From the NCBI GenBank assembly GCA_902776975.1, contig CACYSI010000036.1, forward strand, positions 1 to 44,842: 44,842 nt of DNA. The letters run 5' to 3'. The DNA is from an uncultured Ruminococcus sp. (GTDB lineage: Bacteria; Bacillota; Clostridia; Oscillospirales; Acutalibacteraceae). A program made the position numbers and the translations under genes. The notes beneath the pieces are model-generated. The model was not told where the DNA came from and searched no databases. It saw only the letters and a list, made by a program, of their open reading frames with translations. Shown here in pieces: positions 32,459 through 40,529 of the stretch; within the stretch, counting starts at the first letter, position 1, and every line of letters begins with the position of its first letter.

Positions 32459-33889
32459 TTACAGTCCCAAGCCCTTGCAGAGCATCTCGGGCATATAGAT
32501 CGCCCAGAAGGATTCGTGATGACGCGCGTCGGCATCCATTATATTGACCTTTTTGTCCGCGGGATAATTGTGCTCTGTGAGCCAGCCGTCCATCAGTACA
32601 GCTGTGGGGTATATCCACTGCTCGGTGCTGTCGTCTTTGTTCATGCCCGTGTATAAGTATACAAAGGGTACGTCACCCGAAAAGTCCTTTGAGCTGAGAT
32701 ACTTGTCCCAGATCTCGGGCGGGAAATAGGCGAAGGCGGACGAGAAGGCGCCGATATAGCTGAACTTGTCCATGTTCTCCATGCCGATGTAGAACGCCGC
32801 CTGACCTCCGCAGGATGAGCCTGCTATGCCTCTTGTAGAGTTTGTGTTGTAGTGTGAGTCCACATAGGGGATCACGGTATCGGAGATAAAGTCTGAGTAG
32901 ACCTCGCCTCTGAACTCGGGGTAGACATAACCTCCGGCGTAGTGACCGGCGTAAGCCTCGGGATCGAGCGGGATGAGATCGGGGGTCAGCTCTGTGACGC
33001 GCATATCATCGTTGTTGTCTATACCGACTATGATGACTCCGTCGCCGCCGTTTGACATCAGCGAGTTGACGGTATCCTGACACTGCCAGTAAAATCCCGA
33101 CAGATTAGGCACGTTGCCGAAGAGGTTTTGACCGTCGCACATATACAGTACGGAGTACTTCTTGGATGTATCTTCGGGATCATAGCCCTCGGGAGTCCAG
33201 ATGTATACCTTCTTTTTGTAGCCGTCGGGATAGTCCATCACTACGGTCTTTACCTTGCCGTTGCCCGCCGCTTCATAGGCGTAGATATCGGGATAGTACT
33301 TTTTGCCGACTCTGCCGTGTATGCTGTAGCCCGAGCTTGCCTTGGTCACGGGGATCTCGGTGGTCTGCTTTGTGCCGCTGTTGAAGATGACGCGATCGTA
33401 CAGGGTGACATCGACATCCGCGCTGTATACCTGCTCACCCTTGGTGTTGAGAGTATAATCGCTCAGCTCTATGCCGGGCCATTCTTTAAGCGCGGCGCCT
33501 GTCGATTTATTGTAGAAATACGCGTTTACGGGAGTCCACTTTTTGTTGTTGGTGAAGTGTATGGTGATGATATCCTTGACCTTGGACTCTGTCTGTCCTT
33601 CGACGGGGAATGAGAAGATGAGCTTGACGTCATAGCGTTGTATCAGCGTAGCGTCGATAATGCTGAGCTCATCGCTGCCCGATACCGTGGCTCTCTGTAG
33701 AGCGGCTTCATCAAGCGCTGTGAGTCCTATCAGGTGCCGCTGTATCAGTGTTGCGTCGATGATGTTGACCTCGCCGTCGCCGTCCGTATCGCCGTACAAC
33801 ACGGTGTTTGCGCCCGATGCCTCAGTGACCGCGCACAGCGAGATGATAAGTGTAATTGTAAGCAATAAAGATAAGATTCGTTTTTTCAT
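32459..33889 (-). CDS. Secreted esterase with N-terminal dockerin and CBM26-like module (upstream copy)
   Basis: A 476-residue paralogue of the neighbouring gene with the same order: signal peptide (about 1-25), dockerin (DTDGDGEVNIIDA and degenerate SGSDELSIIDA, with QRH and QRY helices), CBM26-like module (WPGIEL, FNSGTKQTTEIPV) and PF00756 esterase domain. The nucleophile motif is GSSCGG, and the His motif is ARHHESFW. Its linker between dockerin and CBM26 is shorter than in the copy downstream. The 88-bp gap, repeated RBS context (AAGCAGGTGTA) and same strand suggest a tandem duplication and probable co-transcription from 34002-34029. Confidence 0.8.
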   Translation of the reverse strand: MKKRILSLLLTITLIISLCAVTEASGANTVLYGDTDGDGEVNIIDATLIQRHLIGLTALDEAALQRATVSGSDELSIIDATLIQRYDVKLIFSFPVEGQTESKVKDIITIHFTNNKKWTPVNAYFYNKSTGAALKEWPGIELSDYTLNTKGEQVYSADVDVTLYDRVIFNSGTKQTTEIPVTKASSGYSIHGRVGKKYYPDIYAYEAAGNGKVKTVVMDYPDGYKKKVYIWTPEGYDPEDTSKKYSVLYMCDGQNLFGNVPNLSGFYWQCQDTVNSLMSNGGDGVIIVGIDNNDDMRVTELTPDLIPLDPEAYAGHYAGGYVYPEFRGEVYSDFISDTVIPYVDSHYNTNSTRGIAGSSCGGQAAFYIGMENMDKFSYIGAFSSAFAYFPPEIWDKYLSSKDFSGDVPFVYLYTGMNKDDSTEQWIYPTAVLMDGWLTEHNYPADKKVNIMDADARHHESFWAIYMPEMLCKGLGL

Positions 33890-34001
33890 GTGTACACCTG
33901 CTTGAGCATCAATGATATTATGAGTCAGTGCATGATAGGATCATTAATAATTCATGCGGTTCGGTCAATAATAATACGGATCGATATCCCATGATAATAC
34001 T

Positions 34002-34029
34002 ATTATAACTCCGGGAAATGTATTTTCAA
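34002..34029 (-). promoter_or_regulatory. Promoter of the esterase gene pair
   Basis: On the minus strand TTGAAA (complement of 34024-34029), 16-bp spacer, TATAAT (complement of 34002-34007), about 113 bp before the ATG. It is divergent from the promoter at 34067-34096. Confidence 0.6.
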
Positions 34030-34066
34030 TAGTTTACAAAAAATTTACTCCTGATTTATCTCTGTA

Positions 34067-34096
34067 TTGACAAAGAAATACAAGATTTGATATAAT
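34067..34096 (+). promoter_or_regulatory. Promoter of the membrane protein - PP2C - transpeptidase-like operon
   Basis: TTGACA (34067-34072), 18-bp spacer, TATAAT (34091-34096); both boxes match the consensus fully. Confidence 0.75.
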
Positions 34097-34170
34097 ACTG
34101 TTGTATATGTAAAATAGGATAATTATGTTTGTATTATTATATTTTTTTCTTGTATGAAAGGGGCATCGTT

Positions 34171-35166
34171 TTGGCTGATAACGAATTAGAGAGAGTTGAA
34201 CCCGCGGACGTCAGCCGTCCCGTAGAAACACGCAAGGAATCCGAGATACTCGCGGAGATGAAAGCCGAGTACCGCCGCCGCTGGATAAGAGAGCATCTGA
34301 CGCTTATCTTCATAGCGGTAGGCTTAGTGGCTGTCGGTCTGGTGTTTTTGATAATACATCTGTATAACCAGGACGCTAATCCCGTCAACCGCCTCATGAG
34401 CGCTTCGGCTAAGGATTTCAGTACTCCGTTTTACTTTGAGGTAGCCTTGACAGTGGATGATAAGCCTGTGATGAGCTTTAAGGGCAGCGTTGACTCTGAC
34501 AGCCGTAACCACAAGGCTGAGATAGCGTATGACGCCGACTATAATGATTATACCTTTAAGGGCGCTGTGTACGCTGATTCAAAGGTAGCTGCAAAGGGCT
34601 TTTACTATGATAAAGAATGGACGGTACGAGACTGCGAGGAGAAGATAAGCAACTTCTTCGACTTTGACGGAGATCTGCGCAGAGGCGAGTTTGACGCGGG
34701 CTCACTGCTGAGATTTACAGAACTCACATCGCGCTACTCTTCAAAAGAGCTCAACAAATTCTTTTTGGGGTTCAAAGAAAAACTCGCGTCCGACAGCTCC
34801 GTGGCTAAGATAACGACCGAAAAGAAGAACGACGGTACCGTGTATCGCTATGATGTCAGCCTCGCTGACTTGTTCGATATGATCTCAAAGGATGGAGCTT
34901 CGTTATTCTACAGCGCCGACGAGTATAACCTGTTCAGAGAAAAGCTCGAGAACAACAGAGAAGTTATCGAAGGCGCCGATTGCATGGTAACCTATACTGT
35001 AAACAACGACGGATATCTGACGGATCTTGACATCACGTTATCGTACTCCGGACACAGTTACGGGCTTAGCTGCGATATGAGTGGCTTCGGCAACACTAAG
35101 GTCATGCTTGATCCGGCGTTCATTGAGAAGGTCACCGCGACCTTCGCGGAGCAGTCGGCACAGTAA
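34171..35166 (+). CDS. Membrane protein of unknown function (TTG start)
   Basis: A 331-residue protein. TTG at 34171 is chosen as start because GAAAGGGG lies 7-9 bp upstream; a further ATG at 34129 would add an odd aromatic stretch and leaves no RBS. Cytoplasmic N-terminus (1-47, highly charged), one transmembrane helix (about 48-70, LTLIFIAVGLVAVGLVFLII), then about 260 extracellular residues with alternating beta-strand segments (FEVALTVDDKPVMSFKGSV, a YNDYTFKGAVY strand, SGHSYGLSCDMSG) and two cysteines. I do not recognise the family; the strand pattern is similar to large beta-sheet lipid- or ligand-binding folds of secreted lipoproteins, but that is a guess. It is followed 33 bp later by the PP2C gene. 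Confidence 0.55.
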   Translation: MADNELERVEPADVSRPVETRKESEILAEMKAEYRRRWIREHLTLIFIAVGLVAVGLVFLIIHLYNQDANPVNRLMSASAKDFSTPFYFEVALTVDDKPVMSFKGSVDSDSRNHKAEIAYDADYNDYTFKGAVYADSKVAAKGFYYDKEWTVRDCEEKISNFFDFDGDLRRGEFDAGSLLRFTELTSRYSSKELNKFFLGFKEKLASDSSVAKITTEKKNDGTVYRYDVSLADLFDMISKDGASLFYSADEYNLFREKLENNREVIEGADCMVTYTVNNDGYLTDLDITLSYSGHSYGLSCDMSGFGNTKVMLDPAFIEKVTATFAEQSAQ

Positions 35167-35199
35167 ACGGCACAAATTTATAAAGCGAGGTGACCGCAT

Positions 35200-35937
35200 A
35201 TGCGGCGCAATATCGTAGAGTACGCCTGCGTATGCAGTGTAGGCAGGCGCAGACGTAACAACGAGGATAATTTTTTCTGCGACGGACATATACGCGAGGA
35301 TGTAAACTCTCTCGATGACGTTCTGCTCAGCGGCGAGGTATCAGCGGATACCAACGAGCTGTTCGCCGTTTTTGACGGCATGGGCGGCGAGGCGTGCGGA
35401 GAGGTCGCGTCATATACAGCCGCGGATGAAGCGCGTTCCTTCACGCAGAGCCGTATGGAGTATGAGGAGTATCTGTATGAACTCGCAGAGCGTCTGAATG
35501 AAAAGGTGAGAGAAGAGACGGAGGCGCGAACGCTGGTGCTCATGGGCACCACGGCTGCGATGCTTCAGGTCTCGGGCGAGGATGTATATATCCTCAACGC
35601 GGGCGACAGCCGCATATACAAGCTCAGCCGCCATGAGCTCAGACAGATCTCCGAGGAGCATATAGTTTTTTCGGGAGGCGGCAAGGCTATCACCAAGTTT
35701 CTCGGTCTGCCCGAGGGACACAGCCTGTACCCCTACATAGCCATGGGCAAGTATAAGTCGGGCGATATCTTTTTGCTGTGCTCCGACGGAGTTACGGATA
35801 TGCTGACAGACGACGAGATACAGGATATCATCGACAGCAAAAAGGAGCTTAAGTCGCTTGCGAGAGAGCTTGTTGACGCCGCGCTTGAAAAGGGCGGCAT
35901 AGACAACACCACGGCTATCCTGCTCAGATTCAGATAA
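35200..35937 (+). CDS. PP2C-family serine/threonine protein phosphatase
   Basis: A 245-residue soluble PPM/PP2C phosphatase, PrpC/Stp-like. All metal-binding motifs are visible: RRNNEDNFF, FAVFDGMGGEACGEVA, NAGDSRIYKLS, LLCSDGVTDML and the GGIDNTTAILLR end. In Firmicutes, Stp-type phosphatases usually accompany a PASTA kinase (PrkC/Stk); none is in this window, and the genes beside it act on the envelope. RBS GCGAGGTGA before ATG. Confidence 0.93.
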   Translation: MRRNIVEYACVCSVGRRRRNNEDNFFCDGHIREDVNSLDDVLLSGEVSADTNELFAVFDGMGGEACGEVASYTAADEARSFTQSRMEYEEYLYELAERLNEKVREETEARTLVLMGTTAAMLQVSGEDVYILNAGDSRIYKLSRHELRQISEEHIVFSGGGKAITKFLGLPEGHSLYPYIAMGKYKSGDIFLLCSDGVTDMLTDDEIQDIIDSKKELKSLARELVDAALEKGGIDNTTAILLRFR

Positions 35938-35968
35938 TAAAACAGAACCCGAAAGATAAGGGAAAGAT

Positions 35969-36901
35969 ATGGAGTATAAAAACAACAAAACCGCTAACCG
36001 CAGAAGGTATAAATCCCGCTATCACAGCCCCCACAGCTACAAGGCGAAGCATCCTTCATCGGGCAAGCGCGCGCCGATACTCATCGGTATCGCGACTTTT
36101 TTGGTTTTAGCGTCGCTGGTGCTGGTTTTCACCTTCGGCGACAGGATATACGCTTTTCTCGACGGCACCTTCCACCCGTCTGCTATCATGCCGTCCGAGG
36201 CTGAGACGATAGGCGTAGAGATAGCGTCCGAGCCCACCGAGCCGCCCGAGCCTGAGACCGAGGCTCCCACTGAGGCTCCCACCGAGGCTGACGCGGCGCA
36301 GGGCGACGAGTTCACGCGTCTCGCGGCGGGCGCCGGACTCATCGTGCCCGAGCTGAACACCTCTCAGCTCATATTTGTAGAGAGCAGCGGTACTTCTGCG
36401 ACAGTATATACCTATGAGCGTAACGCGGATGGCGTATGGCTGCCGAAATTCGGCGCTATACAGGGATTTGTCGGAGCGGGCGGCGCTGCCGCGTCTTCGA
36501 TACCCGGTGACAGCGTAACGCCTAAGGGCAATTTTCTGATCGAATACGCGATGGGCACTAATGCCGATCCCGGTACTGTGATGCCGTATACCTACCTGTA
36601 CTACGGGCTGCGCTGGGTCACCGATCCCGCTTCTATCAACTACAACAGACTCGTAGACTCAGATACAGAGGTCGATTATACCGACTTCCAGGATCTCGGC
36701 GAGTATACGGTGTCGTATCCTTACGCGCTGGTGCTCAAGTACAACCGTGAGCCGGTGAACTCCGCTATGGGCTGCGCTAAGTTCATGCACGTTTCGGAAA
36801 AGCCTACCTCTAACGGCGGCGTGGGTGTATCCGAGAGCGATCTGTATAACATCCTTATGTGGATCAATCCCGAGTACAGACCCTTTGTCTGTATTTTTTG
36901 A
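35969..36901 (+). CDS. L,D-transpeptidase-like membrane protein without the usual catalytic Cys
   Basis: A 310-residue protein: a basic cytoplasmic tail (1-32), one transmembrane helix (about 33-53), a Glu/Pro/Thr linker (85-115), and a C-terminal domain (about 130-310) of the COG3786 (YkuD-related) L,D-transpeptidase group: VTPKGNFLIEYAMG, then ALVLKYNREPV, GCAKFMHV and the end LYNILMWINPEY. In this group the catalytic motif is normally TAGCVSIS or similar after the conserved His. Here that stretch is TSNGGVGVSE, so the Cys is replaced by Gly. A Cys lies upstream (GCAKF), where relatives have Ser. The domain may therefore be inactive or use a shifted nucleophile. Family name is from motif order; Cys assignment comes from memory of relatives. 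Co-directional with PP2C, 31-bp gap. Confidence 0.7.
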   Translation: MEYKNNKTANRRRYKSRYHSPHSYKAKHPSSGKRAPILIGIATFLVLASLVLVFTFGDRIYAFLDGTFHPSAIMPSEAETIGVEIASEPTEPPEPETEAPTEAPTEADAAQGDEFTRLAAGAGLIVPELNTSQLIFVESSGTSATVYTYERNADGVWLPKFGAIQGFVGAGGAAASSIPGDSVTPKGNFLIEYAMGTNADPGTVMPYTYLYYGLRWVTDPASINYNRLVDSDTEVDYTDFQDLGEYTVSYPYALVLKYNREPVNSAMGCAKFMHVSEKPTSNGGVGVSESDLYNILMWINPEYRPFVCIF

Positions 36902-36918
36902 TAAACAATGATAATCAA

Positions 36919-36968
36919 AAACACGCTTGTAACTCAGTCGATCTGCGTCGCAAGCGTGTTTGTTTTTG
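36919..36968 (+). terminator. Terminator after the transpeptidase-like gene
   Basis: AAACACGCTTG and CAAGCGTGTTT pair (11 bp) around a 21-nt loop, followed by GTTTTTGTTTG. Confidence 0.75.
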
Positions 36969-37038
36969 TTTGTCGGGAAATCAGTAAGAGAAGCCTTTGA
37001 TACTCGTATCCGTGCTGCGGCGAACTCAATAGGAGATA

Positions 37039-37968
37039 CTAAACGTCGGCTTTTTTGCTGTCTGACTTTTTCGGCAGCTGGGCTATGATGATAGCCGCGA
37101 ACATCAGCGCGCAGCCTATCCACTCGTTGGCGGACGGTATCGCGCCTAAGAAGATCACTCCGCCTATCACCGCAAAGACGCTCTCCATGCTCATCAGTAT
37201 GGACGCGAGAGCGGGGCTTGAAGAGTATTTCTGCCCGATGATCTGCAGGGTATATCCTACGCCGCTCGACATCAGCGCGAGATACAGCAGAGGCTTCCAC
37301 GCGGCGAGAATCGCGTTTATATCGGGCTTTTCGATGATCAGCATCAGCACTGCCGAAAGTATGCCCGTGACCAAGAATTGAATAGAGCTGAGCTTGACGC
37401 CGTCGACTCTGTCTATATAGTGATCTACGCACAGTATCTGTACCGCGAACGCCATACCGCATATCAGCACCACTATATCGCCCGTATACAGTGAGCCGAA
37501 GCCGTCATACAGGCACAGAAAGTACAGACCTGCCGTGGCGAGTATCACGGCGACTATGATCGTAAAGCCCGGCTTTTTTTTGAGAAATAGTCCGAATATC
37601 GGCACGAATATTATATACAGAGCGGTCAGAAAGCCGCTGTGAGCCGACGCGGGGGCGCCAGGCGGGTACAGCGATATTCCGAACTGCTGCAGGTTGACGG
37701 AGATACACAGCATGACTCCGCAGATCACACCTGCCTTGATGAGCAGCCTGCGGTCTTTCGGATCGGACTCGGTCAGCTTTTTGCCGTTGATACGTCGGGT
37801 CACAGCCGCCACGGGTATCAGAGCGACCGAGGCTATCAGCGAGCGCAGCGCGTTGACCGTGAACGGCGGTACAGTATCGGCGAGGCTCTCCTGCGCGACG
37901 AACGCGAAGCCCCAGATAATAGCCGCCGTCAGCAGCAGAGCCGACGACAGCAGTTGTTTGTTCTTCAT
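37039..37968 (-). CDS. EamA/DMT-family transporter
   Basis: A 309-residue membrane protein with ten hydrophobic segments in two EamA repeats. The repeat starts are LLTAAIIWGFAFVAQESLAD and VILATAGLYFL/GDIVVLICGMAFAVQIL; the second half ends IGCALMFAAIIIAQL. DMT proteins export metabolites or amino acids; the substrate is unknown. Start 37968 (MKNKQLLSS) follows an AGGAAGG RBS, so a longer upstream start is not used. No partner gene adjoins it. Confidence 0.88.
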   Translation of the reverse strand: MKNKQLLSSALLLTAAIIWGFAFVAQESLADTVPPFTVNALRSLIASVALIPVAAVTRRINGKKLTESDPKDRRLLIKAGVICGVMLCISVNLQQFGISLYPPGAPASAHSGFLTALYIIFVPIFGLFLKKKPGFTIIVAVILATAGLYFLCLYDGFGSLYTGDIVVLICGMAFAVQILCVDHYIDRVDGVKLSSIQFLVTGILSAVLMLIIEKPDINAILAAWKPLLYLALMSSGVGYTLQIIGQKYSSSPALASILMSMESVFAVIGGVIFLGAIPSANEWIGCALMFAAIIIAQLPKKSDSKKADV

Positions 37969-38109
37969 ACATACCTTCCTGTCGGTTTTTCGAAAATAAT
38001 GATACAATAAGCAGAATATTATGTCAAGAACAGCGCATTGGGATAAAAATTTTATTTAATTCTAATACAGCAACAAAGTAAAGCGTAAAAGTAGTATCAT
38101 AACCTACGA

Positions 38110-38200
38110 TAACTTTTAAGTCGGTGCAGAGACGCCGACAAGGTTGGTTGAGAATACGCTGTATAACTATGCCTTGTCCGCGTCGGACAAGGTGTTTTTA
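38110..38200 (+). promoter_or_regulatory. PyrR attenuator (RNA binding hairpin and terminator)
   Basis: The hairpin GTCGG-T-GCAGAGA-CG-CCGAC (38120-38139) followed by AAGG matches the PyrR-binding loop with its CAGAGA core. Downstream is a strong terminator: CCTTGTCCG (38172-38180) and CGGACAAGG (38184-38192) with TGTTTTTA. In pyr leaders, PyrR with UMP stabilises the binding hairpin and lets the terminator form. It controls pyrR and the uracil permease. Confidence 0.75.
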
Positions 38201-38238
38201 CTTTATAGGAAACTGCTCGTTTCCTATAAGGTAAAAAA
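38194..38238. repeat. 20-bp palindrome with 5-nt loop (dispersed element, copy 2)
   Basis: Same element as 101-145 in inverted orientation. Right arm 219-238 of this thousand (38219-38238) is identical; the left arm (38194-38213) has two differences. It begins exactly in the T run of the PyrR terminator, so it lies between the attenuator and the pyrR RBS. Confidence 0.7.
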
Positions 38239-38287
38239 GAATTATATGCCCTCCCAGTTTGTTGCTACGCAACAACGGGAGATGGCT

Positions 38288-38863
38288 ATGCGAAATGCGC
38301 GGATGGATATGGAGTACAAGGCGGCGCTTATGTCCTCGGAGGATATGCTCAGAGCTCTTAAAAGAATATCCCACCAGATCATCGAGAAGAACCGCGGGCT
38401 CGACAAGGTGTGTCTGGTAGGCATAAAGACACGCGGCGTACCTCTGGCGCGCAGGCTTGCCGCTATCATCGGAGATATCGAGGGCACGGTGCCCCCCGTA
38501 GGCGAGCTTGACATAACCCTGTATCGCGATGATCTCTCGCGTATATCCGAGACGCCTAAGCTCAAGGGCAGCAGTATCGACTTCAGCATAGAGGACATGA
38601 CCGTTGTGCTGGTAGACGACGTCATCTATACCGCCCGAACGGCAAGAGCGGCTCTCGAGGCTGTTATGAAGCTCGGCAGACCGGCTAAGGTCCAGCTGTG
38701 CGCGCTTGTGGACAGAGGTCACACAGAGCTGCCTATCCGTCCTAACTTCGTGGGTAAGAACATCCCTACCTCGACAGATGAGGTCGTAGCGGTCAGACTC
38801 AGAGAGACCGACGACAGCGAGGGAGTTTATATTTTCGATAAGTCGGATATCATATCCGGTTGA
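38288..38863 (+). CDS. pyrR: PyrR: pyr operon regulator / uracil phosphoribosyltransferase
   Basis: A 191-residue phosphoribosyltransferase-fold protein. Signatures: the N-terminal ALMSSEDMLRALKRISHQII (PyrR MDEEAIRRALTRIAHEI), LVGIKTRGVPLARRLA, ELDITLYRDDLS, the PRPP loop VVLVDDVIYTARTARAAL, LVDRGHTELPIRPNFVGKNI and PTSTDEVV. PyrR binds the pyr leader RNA when UMP is high, and many members also make UMP from uracil and PRPP. The PRPP loop has TARTARA where TGRTVRA is usual, a mild Gly-to-Ala change. ATG 38288 is chosen since GGGAG lies 6 bp upstream; earlier in-frame codons run back through the terminator and are not coding. Confidence 0.92.
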   Translation: MRNARMDMEYKAALMSSEDMLRALKRISHQIIEKNRGLDKVCLVGIKTRGVPLARRLAAIIGDIEGTVPPVGELDITLYRDDLSRISETPKLKGSSIDFSIEDMTVVLVDDVIYTARTARAALEAVMKLGRPAKVQLCALVDRGHTELPIRPNFVGKNIPTSTDEVVAVRLRETDDSEGVYIFDKSDIISG

Positions 38864-38928
38864 TCATATCCTGAATACCGATATCCGATAAGGGTATCTG
38901 TATCATATTTACAAGGGGGAAATCTGAA

Positions 38929-40287
38929 ATGCAAATGATTTACAACGTAAAGGATAAGCCCAAATTCGGTCAGCTTATCATCTTCGCGTTCCAGCAGCTG
39001 CTTGCTATCATGGCGGCTACTATCGCCGTACCTATGATCGTAGGCAACGGTATGAGCACCTCTGCAGCCCTGTTCGGCGCCGGCGTAGGTACTCTCATCT
39101 ATGTCCTGTTCACTAAGGCGAAGAGCCCTGTGTTCCTCGGCTCATCGTTCGCCTTCCTCGGCTCTATGGCTGCCGCGTTTGCGGGCGGCGTGTCCATGCA
39201 GCTCGGCTACATCGGTCTTATCATGGGCGCGGTCTTCGCGGGCCTTGTATATGTAGTCATCGCGATCATCGTCAAGGCTGTAGGCGTTAAGTGGATCTCC
39301 AAGCTGATGCCCGCCGTGGTTATCGGACCTACCGTAGCTATCATCGGACTGTCTCTCGCGGGCAACGCTATCGGCGATCTCGGCGCGACTGCCGCCAACT
39401 TTGAGGCTGCCGAGACTCCCGTGACGGTATACATCAAGATCATCTGCGGTCTGGTAACGCTCGTTGTCACCATGCTCTGCTCCGTATACGGCAAGAAGAT
39501 GGGTAAGCTCATCCCATTCATCATCGGTATCTTAGCTGGCTATCTGACAGCGTCATGCTTCTATTTCATCGGCTCCGCTACAGGCAACGACGCTCTTAAG
39601 GTCATCGACTATACAGCTTTGACCTCTCTGTTTGAGAACATCAGCATCAATAGCTTCTTCGCTGTGCCCGACTTCACCTTCCTGACCGCTTTCGGCGGCT
39701 TCGGTGAGCTCAACGGCGCTTATGTAGGAACTATCGCCGTAGCGTATATCCCCGTAGCCTTCGTTGTATTTGCCGAGCATATCGCCGACCACAAGAACCT
39801 GAGCTCTATCATCGAGCATGACCTGCTTGAGGATCCCGGTCTGAGCAGAACTTTGCTCGGCGACGGTGTAGGCTCCATGGTAGGCGCTTTCTTCGGCGGC
39901 TGCCCCAACACCACCTACGGCGAGTCCGTAGGCTGTGTGGCTATCACCAAGAACGCTTCCGTATCGACTATCATCGTTACAGCCTTTGAGGCTATGCTGA
40001 TCGCCTTCATCGCTCCGTTCGTAGGCTTCCTGAGCACTATCCCCGGCTGCGTCATGGGCGGCGTTTGTGTGGCTCTGTACGGCTTCATCGCGGTATCCGG
40101 TCTTAAGATGCTGCAGAAGGTCGATCTCGACGACAACCGCAACCTCTTCACCGCTTCTGTCATCCTTATCGCAGGTGTAGGCGGCATGGTACTCAAGTTC
40201 GGCAACGTTACCATCACAGAGGTAGCCTGCGCTCTGATACTCGGTATCCTGACCAACATCATCCTCGGCAAAAAGAAGAGTAAGTAA
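38929..40287 (+). CDS. Uracil permease (UraA/PyrP family)
   Basis: A 452-residue NCS2-family transporter with about 14 hydrophobic segments. Signatures: FAFQQLLAIMAATIAVPMIVG at the start, SPVFLGSSFAFLGSMAAA, MPAVVIGPTVAIIGLSLA, and the substrate-site motif FVVFAEHIADHKNLSSI, with the later NTTYGESVG. This is the family of bacterial uracil:proton symporters. It follows pyrR by 65 bp and shares its PyrR-controlled leader, which fits uracil import. RBS AAGGGGGA, 8 bp from ATG 38929. Confidence 0.92.
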   Translation: MQMIYNVKDKPKFGQLIIFAFQQLLAIMAATIAVPMIVGNGMSTSAALFGAGVGTLIYVLFTKAKSPVFLGSSFAFLGSMAAAFAGGVSMQLGYIGLIMGAVFAGLVYVVIAIIVKAVGVKWISKLMPAVVIGPTVAIIGLSLAGNAIGDLGATAANFEAAETPVTVYIKIICGLVTLVVTMLCSVYGKKMGKLIPFIIGILAGYLTASCFYFIGSATGNDALKVIDYTALTSLFENISINSFFAVPDFTFLTAFGGFGELNGAYVGTIAVAYIPVAFVVFAEHIADHKNLSSIIEHDLLEDPGLSRTLLGDGVGSMVGAFFGGCPNTTYGESVGCVAITKNASVSTIIVTAFEAMLIAFIAPFVGFLSTIPGCVMGGVCVALYGFIAVSGLKMLQKVDLDDNRNLFTASVILIAGVGGMVLKFGNVTITEVACALILGILTNIILGKKKSK

Positions 40288-40307
40288 AACAATTGAGATA
40301 TATCTGT

Positions 40308-40343
40308 ATCGGGACCGTCTTGCGGCGGTCCCGATTGTCGTTT
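40308..40343 (+). terminator. Terminator after the uracil permease gene
   Basis: ATCGGGACCG and CGGTCCCGAT pair (10 bp) around an 8-nt loop, followed by TGTCGTTTG. Confidence 0.75.
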
Positions 40344-40414
40344 GAGAGATATCTCAGCAAAAGCTCCTATAATCACGGTGAAAAGTTTTTACACACTTGA
40401 GGCGTAATTTGTGG

Positions 40415-40443
40415 TTGAACGGAATATTTTTATTTGATATAAT
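40415..40443 (+). promoter_or_regulatory. Promoter of the half-length GT4-like gene
   Basis: TTGAAC (40415-40420), 17-bp spacer, TATAAT (40438-40443), 86 bp before the ATG. Confidence 0.65.
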
Positions 40444-40529
40444 CATTTTTGGTTAATATTAATTGCGGATCATGTCGCTGCGAGTCCCCTTTTGCGGCGT
40501 GAGAGCGATATGTTTTTTGCAGGTGTTAT

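Noticed and set aside
38144-38287. An upstream in-frame extension of pyrR
   Set aside because: It runs through the PyrR-binding hairpin, the terminator and the palindrome. The RBS GGGAG supports ATG 38288, so the extension is not coding.
40485-40529. A possible small RNA or hairpin in the leader of the GT4-like gene
   Set aside because: Pairing is weak and no T run or conserved motif was found; the region is simply a short 5' leader.
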